64,000 nt of DNA from Coriaria nepalensis. Lineage: Eukaryota > Streptophyta > Magnoliopsida > Cucurbitales > Coriariaceae. A program made the position numbers and the translations under genes. The notes below the pieces were generated by a model. It ran no database searches. It worked only from the letters and a program-made list of their open reading frames with translations, and was not told where the DNA came from. The stretch is taken from NCBI GenBank assembly GCA_027186245.1, contig CP114489.1:8067501-8131500 (forward strand). The letters are read 5' to 3'. The first letter of the stretch is position 1. Each line of letters begins with the position of its first letter. This document shows positions 1-10,916 of the stretch, piece after piece.

Positions 1-1227
1 GCTCTTGGGTTTAAACGTCAAACTAGGATATTTGTTGCAGGCTCACAAATATATGGAGGGAGGTCTAGGTTGACTGCCTTAACCAGCTTGTACCCTAATC
101 TGGTCACAAAGGAAAATTTGCTTACATCAACTGAACTCAAACCATTCATGAACTTTTCGTCTCAGGTATTAATAACTTTTGGTGATTGATGAACTCAAAT
201 GAACTAGAAAAGAGCGTCTGTGCATAATTTTAAAATGATGGAGTTCTTTATTGATGGTAATCTGTTACGGCTTGTAGAGGATATTAAACTTTCCACTGAA
301 AATTCAAAAAAAATGATATGAGGTCATGAATTGTTCAGTAGCTCTGTAATTCAGAACGGGATGTCCAGTTTAGAAAATTTTCAGTGTTTTCTCCCAATGA
401 AAATACAAACTTTTTAGTAATCTTATAAGTAAGTACGAATTCAGATTTTCCTAGAGTGCATGTTCATATTTCGGTATTAGTTTGTATTAATTATCAACTA
501 GAATTATAGGAAAGTATTATATTTTAGAACAAAAAGTACCCTTATTCTGCATGTGTATCAAACTCAAACTTTATGCTTGAAAACTATTAAAGGATTCATT
601 CTGGTTGGTACTTCCATGGATGTATTGACCAGTTGGATCTCTCACCCTTCTTTTATAGTAGTAGTACTAGTAGTATATATGTATATAAATTTCTTTTTCT
701 CTGGTAACCTATCTTCTTCACTAATCTTTTATATTGTCGTCGCAATCCAATAAGTGGTGCTTCTCTGTCATTTTTCGTTTGTCCTGGAACGGATTAAATT
801 TTCTGTTTACTAATTGTCGACACATCAGCCTGTGAATATTGGCATATATATGAATGTTCTTTCTTAAGGAAATAAATTGAATTCAATGCTTTCCTTATTC
901 CATCTTCTCCAGTTAGCTGCACTGGACTTCATAGCCTGCTCTGCTTCCGATGCATTTGCCATGACCGACTCTGGAAGCCAGTTATCCTCTCTTGTGTCTG
1001 GATTCCGTATATATTATGGAGGAGGTAGAATGCCTACTATTCGCCCCAACAAAAGAAGGCTTTCAGATATCTTTACAAAGAACCGAACCATAGAATGGCG
1101 GATTTTTGAGCAGAGAGTGCGCAAAGCTGTTCGGCAAACTAAACACGTCCAAACAAGGCCGAAGGCTAGGAGTGTTTATAGGTATCCGAGATGTAAAGAG
1201 TGTATGTGCATGACCCAACAGCTATAG
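1..1227 (+). CDS. O-fucosyltransferase-like protein (GT106/DUF246), C-terminal part
   Basis: The window opens inside an exon (1-165, frame 1) that ends at a GT donor; an AG acceptor before 913 leads in frame to the last exon 913-1227, which stops at TAG. The 159 visible residues include IFVAGSQIYGG, LVTKENLLT, ALDFIACSASDAFAMTDSG and a basic GRMPTIRPNKRRL stretch, which are hallmarks of the C-terminal half of plant O-fucosyltransferase-like proteins. This family includes Golgi type II membrane glycosyltransferases acting on cell-wall or pectic glycans. The N-terminal anchor and most of the catalytic fold lie outside the window, so the exact subfamily and substrate cannot be named. The intron is 747 bp. 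The ATG at 877 is intronic and is not a start. The tail ends in a Cys-rich CKECMC motif, as in several family members. Confidence 0.9.
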
Positions 1228-1860
1228 TTTTACATCTATTAACTGATTTATTATTATAATAGTAATAATAATAATAATAGTTATTATTATTATTATTCTT
1301 AATGCAGTCTTTGTCGTGCAACAATTCATTAACGTAAAGGCTGTTGTATGGACAAAAAGATATAGTGAAAGACATTTATGTTACCTTTTACGGGTAAATT
1401 AGATTTACCCCGTCTAAACTTTAACATAATCTAAACTTTCATGTAATTAGACTTAAGCACTTTAATAACTGTTTCAGGCCGTTCGGCTAGATTTCCTCTG
1501 TGGAATGGTAATAGGAATGAGAATGCAAAAAAAAAAAAAAAAAAGAATGTGATAGTGGTGGTGATTTTATTGTATTTGTTTAATTGTACGGAAATGAATT
1601 ATAAAGAATGATTTTTTAGAGGTCCCGTTAGGATTGGAACAGGGTGGTATGGGTCCCGGTCCCAAAATCCTACGTAAATTTAAACAATACATAATTAGGT
1701 TGACGAGACCTACGTACTCAGCATGCCAATTTATAATTTTTATAATAAAATGATGACAAATTATATTTTAGGGGAGTTATATCTAGTTTTCTAAAAATTG
1801 AAAGGATATATATGTCTGATTTTTGAAACATGAGGGAGCTAATACTAGATGCTAGAAAGT
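1228..1860. other. Intergenic: 3' flank with TAA-type microsatellite and poly-A run
   Basis: No coding signal. It holds a TAA/AAT microsatellite at about 1250-1300, which is itself partly self-complementary, and a run of about 17 A around 1527-1543. It probably contains the 3' UTR of the upstream glycosyltransferase gene; the poly(A) site cannot be fixed by eye. Confidence 0.6.
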
Positions 1861-1874
1861 TTACTTTTTATTGT

Positions 1875-2784
1875 CATCTAGTTCTCTAGGATATATAGAA
1901 TGAAAAAGACTGATGAAGGGCATCCTTGCAATGGGGCTTAATGTTCCAGTCAAGTCAACCTCTCCAAAGCTCCAGCTATTCCTTTCCTTGGTCACATTAA
2001 TTTGTATGATTAAATGTTGGGTCTTTTCTGGAGAAAGGGTAAACCATGGAGGATATATGGAAACAGATGTCTCATTTGGTGGGACCACAGTGCAAATATA
2101 TGTTTCTATTTTGCCCCCTACATTCTTCACCCTTCAATGCACTTGCTGGGATCCAGCCAATTTGGATATTGTTATTGAAGGAAGATTCAAATTTGCTGGG
2201 TGTCCAAGGGATGGGAATTTCTTACAGAACCTTATGTAGCTAGCGTTGATAGCAGGTATAGTGCACGCAAATCTTGAGTAGTCTTCATATTCCATGAAGA
2301 AGACAAGGCCCCGGTCGATAGCACGCTCGGGATTGACCATCAACTGGAATTGTTCTATTGCTATCGATGAAATCAGGTCCCCTCGATGAGTATCTCGAGA
2401 CTCTTGTTGCTGCTTTACCACCGAAGGAAGCAACTCTTCCCTCTCTAATGCCTACTTTTCTATTGAATTTAGTAGCAAGCCCTCTCTTGTCCTTGTGTGT
2501 ATGTTTCTTGTAGTGCCAGAAAATCACCTTGGCATCGCAACATATAGGATCATGATGCTTGGAACATTGTGGGAAACAAGTCTGGTTCGAAATTTCCATA
2601 ACTCGAATTTGCAACAAAAGTGAAACCCATCAAATCAAGCTTTCTTGCTGTATCAACAATGGCGTTAAAAGTAGAGCGGTTGCTGTTAAATCCAACAGAG
2701 GGAGTGCAGATGAAAATGATGCCTCGCACAATCTCTCTGTCAAATGCTTCTACATCTTGACACTCTTCCACGTAATAAGGTGGG
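1875..2784 (-). pseudogene. SBT2-type subtilase pseudogene, C-terminal part
   Basis: Minus-strand fragments in shifting frames match the C-terminal half of plant SBT2 subtilisin-like proteases. In order they are a segment with EECQDVEAFDREIVRG (2550-2784), a RVASFGGKAATRVSRYSSRGPD segment (about 2390-2460), the VNPERAIDRGLVF...Y block (2134-2350) and a fibronectin-III-like tail ending SWSFGEVDLTG (1875-2130). Frameshifts separate the blocks. The region that should hold the catalytic-serine motif GTSMATPH is missing between the SSRGPD and NPERAID blocks. The N-terminal continuation is at 11604-12045, on the far side of an inserted retrotransposon. No product is expected. Confidence 0.82.
2780..2784. 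repeat. Left target-site duplication of LTR element
   Basis: GTGGG here versus GTGGA at 11604-11608, a 4 of 5 match. Both lie in subtilase-derived sequence, and joining the flanks restores an uninterrupted subtilase reading (ANGTFP then YYVEECQD), which supports this as the insertion point. Confidence 0.75.
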
Positions 2785-3482
2785 TGTTGATGTGGATTTC
2801 CGTTCGCTATAGAGGGCTCCTCTATCCATAGTGTACTCTAAGATTAATGCCTGCGCTCACTAACAAACTGCGGGCGAGATGGTGGTCGGCCAACCCCACT
2901 CTAACACTCTAGTCAGTTTTCTAGAGGGATAAATAGAGAGTAGATGTTTAGATTTGCTATTTTCTTAAGAAATATGCCTTCCCTCTTTACTATTATATCA
3001 TTTGGCTTTTATACCTGGACAAGTCTGGGAAACCCTGACAACTTTACACGTGTCTCGCTCCCATTGCTTAGTATTCTGATCACTCTCTGCTCCATCAGAA
3101 GTGTCAACATGCACTGTCTGACACAGTAGAGATATGTTCCCCACTCAGAGACGTCATGTTGGGCAACAATGCCGCCCGAGTCTGACACACTAGGGGTGCG
3201 TCCTCCACTCAAGTGTCAGTTGCTTTTCATCTGTCCCCCCCTTCGACTTATCCATGCTCAAGTCTGAGCTGAGCAAATAAATACTTAGCTTAGCCTCAAC
3301 ATCATTTGATATCCTGTTATCAGACTCAGCTTATTGTCATGTCGTCTGATGCTTTCCTCAACCTTATCTGACCTCGGCCTCAGCCATCATCTTCTCTTCA
3401 TACTTAATTAGCCCAACATCTGTTGGCCCTATCTCAGCCTCGGCTTCCCCTATTCGGACCTATCTCGGTATCAGGCCCAACA
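2785..3482 (-). repeat. Left LTR (3' LTR of minus-oriented Ty3 element)
   Basis: About 698 bp, homologous throughout to 10917-11603. Shared landmarks are the segment around TCTAGAGGGATA, TTTAGATTTG, AAGAAATATGCCTTCC and the repeated TCTGACAC blocks. Read on the minus strand it begins TGTTGGGCC and ends in CA. The copies differ by many substitutions and small indels, so the insertion is old. Confidence 0.88.
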
Positions 3483-3493
3483 ATTTTCCCCTT
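3483..3493 (-). promoter_or_regulatory. Polypurine tract of Ty3 element
   Basis: On the minus strand the sequence AAGGGGAAAAT lies immediately before the TG of the 3' LTR, where plus-strand DNA priming is expected. Confidence 0.7.
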
Positions 3494-3499
3494 GGCACG

Positions 3500-6190
3500 C
3501 AACCTTATTATATAGGGGTTACGTGACATTCTGACCTCCTCTCAAGATGACATGTTTCTCATTTTGCGTGATTGCCTCAAAGGTGGTGACACACGTCTCC
3601 TGCCAGCTGCCACATGTAACCATCTCGTCCTTTCCCCTTCCTTTTCTCTCACCTTCTTTTATAAGCCTTCTCATGTCATTTGAGCCATTTCAAGCTTTCA
3701 TCTCTTCTCAACTTCGATGCTCTCTTCCTCTTCTTCACTCTATTCTTTCAAGATTTGACGCCTCTCGCCGTCGTTTCCTCCACCATGAACTACCAACAAC
3801 CTCCACTCATTTTTTGCAAATTTTCTTTGCATGAATCTTTTCCCGCCTTTCTTTTTCTTTGAAAAACATATTTTGATTGGAAATAGACCTAAGGACTGAA
3901 GGCATAGATGTTTTTCCCCTTTTTGATGCGCATAACCTTGGTCCTTATTTTCCTTAGGATTACACCGACACATGAAATTTTCACATTGTTGATTGATCTT
4001 AGAATCATCCTCAGTCATTCTCTTCCTCATAATTCACCAACACTTAAAGTAATTTTAACCTTGTACTGACCTTAGGATCCTCCTCATTCATTTAGACTAG
4101 GCCTTAAGCGACTATGAACATCTGACCTGAGGCTGACATGTTCCTTTTTGGTGGTCAGGTACATCTAAGATAGATAAACCAAGAAACGTTAAGCCTGAAT
4201 CAAAGAGAAAATTTTACTAAGGGGACGGCTTGGCCTCGACCCTACCACTACAAAGAGGTCATCTCTACCTTTGACGAGGATGACCGCTTCCACATCATTA
4301 TCGAATATAATGTGTCGTCATGCATCAAAATTCGAGTGCCTGAGGAGCACGAATGAATATCTTTGGTGGGCATAGACAAATCAGCTGAGACTGCTGTATA
4401 TATAGACATGTTCGCTTGGGCTTTAGGATACCCCTTCACCAAGTCCTTCAATCCTTGCTATACACATTGAGAGTACCCTTGGGTCAGTTAGTTTCCAATG
4501 CATGGAGAATTGTACTGGGGCAGTTCGTGCTGCACTATAAGGAGACTAGGCACGTTCCTTGAAACAGATTCTTCTACTCCCAGATCATTCTGAGCTGGAG
4601 CAATCAGGGGCAGTACTACACTACACTGGAGAAGGGCAAACCCATAAATGGACTCCTTCAAGCCAATAAATTTTAGAAGGAGAAGTGGTTCATTTTGACC
4701 GAGAATCAGCAGTGCACTACTTCCCGTTACGCTATTTGCACTGAGTATCAAAAGAAGTGCATGCCAAAAATAGAGATACTACTCTCTAAGATGGATGAGG
4801 TAGTTTGGGGAGCCATTATGGGTAAGCTTGAAGAGGAAATGAACAGTAGATCGTCTGACGAACTATGGTCTTATTTGCATTAACCCACCATTAGAAGTCG
4901 ACCCCCTAAGTACCATGCCTCACTCTGAGTTTATGGCTCTTCCTTAGAGTAACCCTTTTATCAATATTTTATTTTTGTGGTTAAGTATTACTCTTATACA
5001 TATGCTAACCTTTGTATGACATGCAAAGAAAATATCTAGGGTTGAGGTCGGAGCCTTGATTGACCAAAAATAGCTTTAGTAGAAGAGGAGGCAGGAGGCT
5101 AAAGCTGCAGCCAAGCAGGCCTGGAAGAGGTAAGAATCCCCTTAAAGCACCCCTGGTTAAGCTAAGAGGTCAAAGGTTGAGGAGCAACCTCCTTCAGACT
5201 AGTTGAGGGTGAACATATCCAACTCAACACCTTCCTCACCTGTTGTCCATGCTCAGATCAACCTTGCTCCTCTTCACCCTATGCCACCTTTATGCAGGTG
5301 CACCTCTATGTTGGCGTTCTTGACTCAACAATACAGGTGAGGACCTTTATTGGAGCCCCAAATCAGCGAGGGCTCTCTTAGAGAATATCTGAGGGAGACT
5401 TCCGATCTCCACCTGACGCTTGAGAACCTCAAGTTGGTGAGACTCCCTTTTTCGGAAGTTTAAGATATTCTAAGCTACAGTCTTACCATAGTAAATATAT
5501 CTCTTTCTAGTATTTTTTTTATTTTACCAGATTCTCACTAACTCATCTGCATTCCCATTCTCAGTGCCACAATGCCTCGGCTATCGTAGGGGCCTCGGTT
5601 CAGACCTTCCACTATGAGGAGGTTGAAAACCTACGATCCGAGAACAAGAAGCTGAAGCAAAGCACTCTCACTTCGGTTTAGTAAGTGAAGGAGATGACCG
5701 AAGAGAAAAACTAAATCATTAACAAGTATCACGAGGAGGTTGATCTCAGGAAAGCTGACTTGGTCAAATTGTGTGAAGCTTAAGAGCAGTTGGCCAAGAC
5801 CCAAGCCAAATTAAAAGAGCTCAAGTCTTAGGTTCCCAATATCGAGAGTGCCATTGTGGCCAAATATCTAGAGTTTAAGAAGTTCTTCGGCCTAAGGTCA
5901 AAAATCAACGACAATGGCTTCATCTCTTTCCTGGCCGTCATCGAGCAAAAGTTCCCGAAATTAAATGTGGATGACATAGAGCTTCCGAGCGACGACATTT
6001 TAGAAGACGAAGATGGAGGATATTTTAGATGACATGGAGCTTCTGAGCCAACCACTACTGTTGCTCAGGGAGGGGTTGTTGCTGAGGATGGGGTGACTGG
6101 CGATGAAGGTGAAGAGGCTAAGCCAACCAGCACTGTTGTTGAGGAGGGGGTGACTGGTGAAGGAGGCCTTTGTCCTCCTAGTTTATAAAC
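3500..6190 (+). pseudogene. Antisense ORF of the retrotransposon (plant gypsy-associated protein, degenerate)
   Basis: On the strand opposite to pol, next to the 3' LTR, lie degenerate coding blocks. About 4265-4500 reads VSSCIKIRVPEEHE, then AVYIDMFAWALGYPFTKSF with a following GELYWG-like block, similar to the N-terminal domain of the plant 'putative gypsy type transposon' family (Pfam Transposase_28 type). About 5560-6190 encodes a charged coiled-coil region (ENLRSENKKLKQ, later EQLAKTQAKLKELKS), a YLEFKKFFGLRSKINDNG segment and an acidic tail ending near GGLCPPSL. A TATA-like TTTATAA at about 3658 and a pyrimidine-rich leader precede it. In-frame stops are frequent. The role of such antisense ORFs in Tat elements is unknown. 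The family assignment is from memory and is moderate. Confidence 0.55.
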
Positions 6191-6339
6191 TTGTAGTTTT
6201 TTTTTTTTTTTGTGTAATTGAGTGTCCTCCACTAATCAATGAAATCATTTCTTCAACTTTCCTCTTGCCTTCTTAATACTTGACTTCTCAATACTTAGTA
6301 TCCTTCTTCTCATTCTCTGAAAAACTGAACACTTAAGGG

Positions 6340-7257
6340 TTTAGACCTGTTATTAGATACTGAGCATCCATGGGTGCTTAGACCTTCATATCCTTGAGTT
6401 CCAAATAAGCACTCAAAGTTGTTGGATGTTGAGCCCCTTTTGGGTGCTTAGACCTTAAATACCTTGGGTGCCAAACAAGCACTTTAAGTTGCTGAGCTCT
6501 TGTCGATTGTTGAGGTCTTTATTTCCTTGGGTGCCAAATAATCACTCCAAGTTGTTGAATGTTGAGCTCTTGTCGAGTGCTCAGACTTCATAACCTTGGA
6601 TGACAAATAAGCACTCTAAGTTGTTGGATACTGAGCTTCTGTCGGGTGGTTAGATCTTTATTCCCTTGGGTGCCAAATAAACACTCTAAGTTGTTGGATC
6701 CTGAGCCCCTATTGGGTGCTCAGATCTTTATAATATTGGGTGTCAAATAAGCACTTTAAGTTGTTCGATGCTGACTGAGCCCCTATCGGGTGCTAAGATC
6801 CTCAATACCTTTGGTGCTAAATAAGCACTCCAAGTTGTTGGATGTTGAGCCCTTGTTGGGTGCTCAGTTTTCATGACATTAGGTGCAAAATAAGCATTCT
6901 CAAATTGTTGGATGCTGAGCCCTTATCGGGTGCTCAGATCTTCATTATCTTAGGTGCTAAATAAACACTCTAAGTTGTTGGATGTTGGGCCCATTGTGGG
7001 TGCTTAGGTCTTCATTTCTCTGAGTGCCAAATAAGCACTCTGAGTTGTTGGATGCTGAGCCCCTACTAAGTGCTCAGATCTTCGTTACCTTTGGTGCCAA
7101 ATAAGTCTCCAATTTATTGGATGCTGAGCCACTTGTGGGTGCTTAGGCCTTCATTTTATAAAGTTCCAAATAAGCACTCAAAGTTGTTGAATGCTGAGCC
7201 TTGTCTGATGGTCAGATCTTCATTACCTTGAGTAAGCACTCCAAGTTGTTGGATGAG
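6340..7257. repeat. ~70-bp tandem array (about 13 copies) inside the Ty3 element
   Basis: The unit carries GTTGGATGCTGAGCCCCTAT, then GGGTGCTCAGATCTTCAT, then TTGGGTGCCAAATAAGCACT. Repeats of GTTGGATG start near 6421, 6553, 6621, 6694, 6763, 6837, 6908, 6976, 7045, 7116, 7185 and 7248, giving a period of about 70 bp with mild length drift. It lies between the antisense ORF remnant and the integrase scrap, in the 3' non-coding part of the retrotransposon. Confidence 0.9.
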
Positions 7258-7369
7258 AATAAACATGTTTCCATTTCATCCACTGGGTGGGCCATCTGAG
7301 CGCCTTTTAACTAAATAATGAAATCAAGAATACAAGCGATACACTACATCACCCTCTTCCTCACCTTCT

Positions 7370-7700
7370 TTGCAGTAGACCCTAAGGTTTTCTGAAATTC
7401 AAGGATGTGCCAACTCTTTTCCCACTTGATTCCGAAGTCTGTATATTCCAGGTCCTAAAGTTGGCTTTAAGAGGCCCTCATGTAGGGGATTAATGATCTT
7501 TCTGAGCACTAGGTCACCCACATAGATCGATCTACAATTTACTCTTTTGTTGTAACGACGCTTAATCCTCTTCTTTAGTACCTCCTCCCTTATTTGGGAA
7601 TACTGGCATGAACTTTATAATCCCTACGATGCTTGCTATGACGCTTGACATCCCTCCTTATCATATTCAAAAGGTGCCCCTGCCTCATTAGCTTTTGTAC
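7370..7700 (-). pseudogene. Integrase C-terminal remnant of Ty3 element
   Basis: The minus strand reads RRYNKRVNCRSIYVGDLVLR followed by KPTLGPGIYRL, the region downstream of the integrase core in plant Ty3 elements. The zinc-finger and D,D-35-E core are not found between here and the RNase H at 7866, so the core has been deleted. Confidence 0.65.
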
Positions 7701-7865
7701 TGTTGTCTACCCAGCCAAGTGACTTCCACACACTCCCCTACCATGACACACCTAGAAGCCTGAGACCTGACCTTTCTCGCCTTCTTTCTCGATGATGGCA
7801 ACTCCCCACTTACCAAATACTTCTTTAGTGCTCCAATCCACCTCTCATCCTCCAATCACGATAGT

Positions 7866-8258
7866 TTATGTGGAAACACTAGGCACATCAAGGCATCTCC
7901 TCAAGGCATTGGTAGACAAGTCAGCTTGCGGTAGAGTTGCAAGTTTCGTCAGTGCATCAACGTCAACATCGACACTCCTTGGGACATTCTTTATTTCATA
8001 TTTGTCAAGCCTTTTCAACACAGCCTCAGCTCCCTTCAGGTAGTTCCTCATTTTCTTCGACCTCACCTCAAACTCCCATCGCACCTGTGAAACCACTACC
8101 TTAAAATCACTAGATATAAAGACACGTTCAGCTTCTACTTCTCTAGCCAGCCTCAAACCTGCTACGAGTGCCTTGTACTTTGCCCTATTATTTAAGGTCT
8201 TGATCCAAAATCTGAGCACATATTCGATCCTTCTGCTTTCCGGGGAAACGAGGATCAC
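7866..8258 (-). pseudogene. Archaeal-type RNase H (RVT_3-like) of Ty3 element
   Basis: A 130-residue open stretch on the minus strand. It has NRAKYKALVAGLRLAREVEA (the E/A-Y-ALIAGL helix of plant RNase H), VFISSDFKVVVSQV (catalytic D in the SDS/SDF position) and a C-terminal DVDVDALTKLA (DADAL aspartate). This type follows the canonical RNase H in Tat-lineage retrotransposons. The usual first NEAE motif reads NRAK, so one acidic catalytic residue appears lost. Confidence 0.78.
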
Positions 8259-8515
8259 CCTGCTCCATAACCTTCCTTATTTATGGCCTTGTCTACCTAT
8301 AATATCAGAAAGGGTGGGCATAGCTCTTTTATTTCACTACCATCCGTCTTCTCTTCTTTCTCCATATTTTCCATACCCTTATTGGAGAATTTTGAGATGA
8401 AGTCCACTAGGGCATGAGCTTTGGTCATGGCTCTGGGTCTATAAGATATGTCAAATTCTTCTAGCTCAATGGATCACATTAGCAGTCTCCCCGATGTGTT
8501 AAGGTCTTAGAGGAT

Positions 8516-9540
8516 CTACTTTAAAAAGAGGTTAGTCACTACGACTATGGGATGGGCCTGAAAGTATGACCTCAATGTTCTTGCCGCTACCACCAATGCG
8601 AGAGCAAATTTATTAGCATAAGGATATCTCCCATCAGGCTCACTCATTACATTACTGGTGTAGTACATCAGGATTTGCTTCCTCTCTTTCTCCTTCACCA
8701 ATACCAAGCTTATTGCAATTCTACTCACTGCGATCTAAAGACTCAACTCATCCTCCGCCTTTGACTTATTCAACTAAAGAAAGGATGTTAGGTACCTCTT
8801 TAGTTCTTCAAATGCCTTATCACAGTCTTCAGTCCATCCTTTGGTGTGAGATCACTTTAGCGATTTGAAGAAAGGGAGGCACTTGTTAGCTGAGCGACTC
8901 ATGAAATGGCTAAGTGCAGCCACTCTGACTGTTAGGGCTTGTGTTTCCTTCTTCATCTGTGGTTCCTTTAGGTTGATGATGGCCTGTACTTTTTTTGGAT
9001 TAGCCTTGATCTCGCTTCGGTGCATAATATATCCCAAGAATTTTTCCGATCCTACCGAGAAGGCACATTTCTTAGGGTTCAGCTTCATTCTGTATTCTCG
9101 CATCACTCCAAATGCCCAAAGTCTTCATCACACTTCTTACCAAAATGTCATCCACATACACCTCCATTGTCTTTCCCAATCGCTTCTGTAACATGCGGTT
9201 AACCGGCCTCAGGAAGGTCGCCCCATCATTCTTCAGTTTGAAAGGTAGCACATTGAAGCAGTAAGTTCCTTTATCGGTTATGAAGGAGTTCTTCTCCTAG
9301 TCCCTGACCCATAACTTTACTTGGTGGTATCTCGGCTAAGCATCCATGAAGCTTAGTAACTCATGCCTGGCAGTAGCATCCATCAGATTTATGCTGGGCA
9401 ATGGGTAGCTATTCTTAGGGCAGGTAGTATTTAGATTCTTGAAATCCACACATAGCCTCCATTTTCCCCCTCCTTTGGAATCCAAGACCATATTCAAGAG
9501 CCACTTAAGGTACGAGACCTCCCTGATTGCTCCTACTGCC
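8516..9540 (-). pseudogene. Reverse transcriptase and canonical RNase H of Ty3 element
   Basis: Minus-strand blocks in order are VDFKNLNTTCPKNSYPLP (about 9400-9460), a fingers/palm part with the first aspartate in FMDA followed directly by an in-frame stop, VYVDDILV (9145-9168, catalytic DD kept), KLNPKKCAFSVGSEKFLGY (9030-9085), and the RNase H connection with YYTSNVMSEPDGRYPYANK then ALALVVAARTLRSYFQAHPI (8516-8728). Stops and frameshifts at several points make it non-functional. Confidence 0.85.
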
Positions 9541-10410
9541 TTCTCACCTCCTTAGCCAGAGCCCTATTCCCCTCCGCGTTGAATTTCCTCCTCCTCTGCC
9601 TCACCGGTTTAGCCCCGGGCTTGAAACTCAGCTGATGTAATATGATATCTTCCTTAATGCGTGTTAGCTCGGAAGTATCCCAAGTAAATACATCAAGGTT
9701 ATGCTCCAAGGTTTGAACTATGCTTTTCAGATCAGTCTCGGCCAATCCAGTTCCTACCCTCAGCTTCCTTCCCCCACGAAATGTGATATGCTAGAGGGCT
9801 TCTATCGAGGAGACTCTTAACCTCCTTCCCTTCTCCTCCTTCTTCTTCACCTCCTTTTCAGCCTTCTTACATTCTGCCTCATCAAATGATTGTTCACTCT
9901 TAACCATATGGACCTCAGCAGCTGGCTCGATTCTTCTCTCTCCGAGCGATGTTAGATAATATATTCTTGAGCTTTCATGATCACCATTTGCAAAGCCCAC
10001 TCCCTCTTCCGTGGGGAACTTCATCACTAAAAGCTTAGTCGAGATAATAGCTCCAAGGGAGTTGATAGAGGGACAACTCAAAATGTTATTGTATCTCGAC
10101 AGGAAGTTGATGATCATGAAGTTCACCATGACTGTTAACCTTCGAAACCCCTCGCCTAAAGTCACTGACATGCTTATCATTCCCTTTGGATACAAAGACT
10201 TCCCCAAGAAGCCTGTTAGTGGAGTGTTAACAACCTTCATATTGGCACTGCTGATACTATCTTTTTGAAGGTGGATAGGGATAAGATATCCATTGCACTC
10301 CTTGAGTCGACCAATGCCTGATGTATCCACATGGTTAAGACATTAGCCGAGATGACTAGTGCATCGTTGTGGAGGTATATGATCCCCTCCTCATCCAGGT
10401 GATTGAAAGT
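9533..10410 (-). pseudogene. Retropepsin and pre-RT region of Ty3 element
   Basis: The minus strand encodes a protease-like stretch: HNDALVISANVLTMWIHQAL, then LVDSRSAMDIL where active relatives have D-N/S-G-S. A frameshift follows, then TPLTGFLGKSLYPKG, SRYNNILSCPSINSLGAI and MKFPTEEGVG. An acidic/basic linker (KKAEKEVKKKEEKGRR) comes next, and the pre-RT segment LEHNLDVFTWDTSELTRI with FKPGAKPVRQRRRKF. The glycine after the catalytic aspartate is replaced by arginine, so the protease is dead as well as frameshifted. Confidence 0.82.
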
Positions 10411-10892
10411 GATGTCTACTGATGCCCCTTCTGAAGAGTCATCAAAATTGAGAACACCTTAGCCTGTGTCAGACTCCTCATCCATTTACTCCTTTACCTA
10501 CCTGAGTCTCCCCCTTAGGTTCTATAATCACTTGAATTTCTTCTGCTACATTTTGATGTTCAAGGTTATTTCCCCTGATCTCTACGATCCTTGTGTCTAT
10601 AGAGTGCTTCACCACTTAGCCTACTCTTTCCACCAGGCCCCTTTCCATCCTTTCTATAGCCTGCGGTATGTCTACTCCACTGGTTGCCACTGTGGGGGGA
10701 GGCATTGGTCATCTTCTAATAGTGCTTCCAGAATGCGTTACTCTCGCTTCAGGTAGGGGTGAGAGGACTCCTCTTCATCTGCCTCTTTCTCCCCCTTCGC
10801 TCTCTCTTATCTGCTCTCCCTTGCATTTTTCCATCTTGCACACTATTCTTAGTTAGGCTCTTGATCTGTTGGAACTTTGAAAGTGAAGATAA

Positions 10893-10915
10893 GTGTCCTT
10901 ACGGTCGGTGCCCAA
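10893..10915 (-). promoter_or_regulatory. Possible primer-binding region of Ty3 element
   Basis: Directly inside the 5' LTR the minus strand reads TTGGGCACCGACCGTAAGG. This resembles the TTGGCGCCCACCGTGGGG-type leader common in Tat elements, with mutations. The tRNA primer is not assignable by eye. Confidence 0.4.
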
Positions 10916-10916
10916 C

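Noticed and set aside
877..912. ATG upstream of the terminal glycosyltransferase exon
   Set aside because: Lies before the AG acceptor at 911-912; the exon joins in frame to 1-165, so this ATG is intronic.
6340..7257. CRISPR-like array
   Set aside because: Units are head-to-tail repeats without unique spacers, in a plant retrotransposon. The same reasoning excludes CRISPR at 39905-40260 and 54740-55960.
8865..9191. 108-residue plus-strand ORF
   Set aside because: It lies opposite the conserved reverse transcriptase blocks of the minus-strand pol and is a shadow frame.
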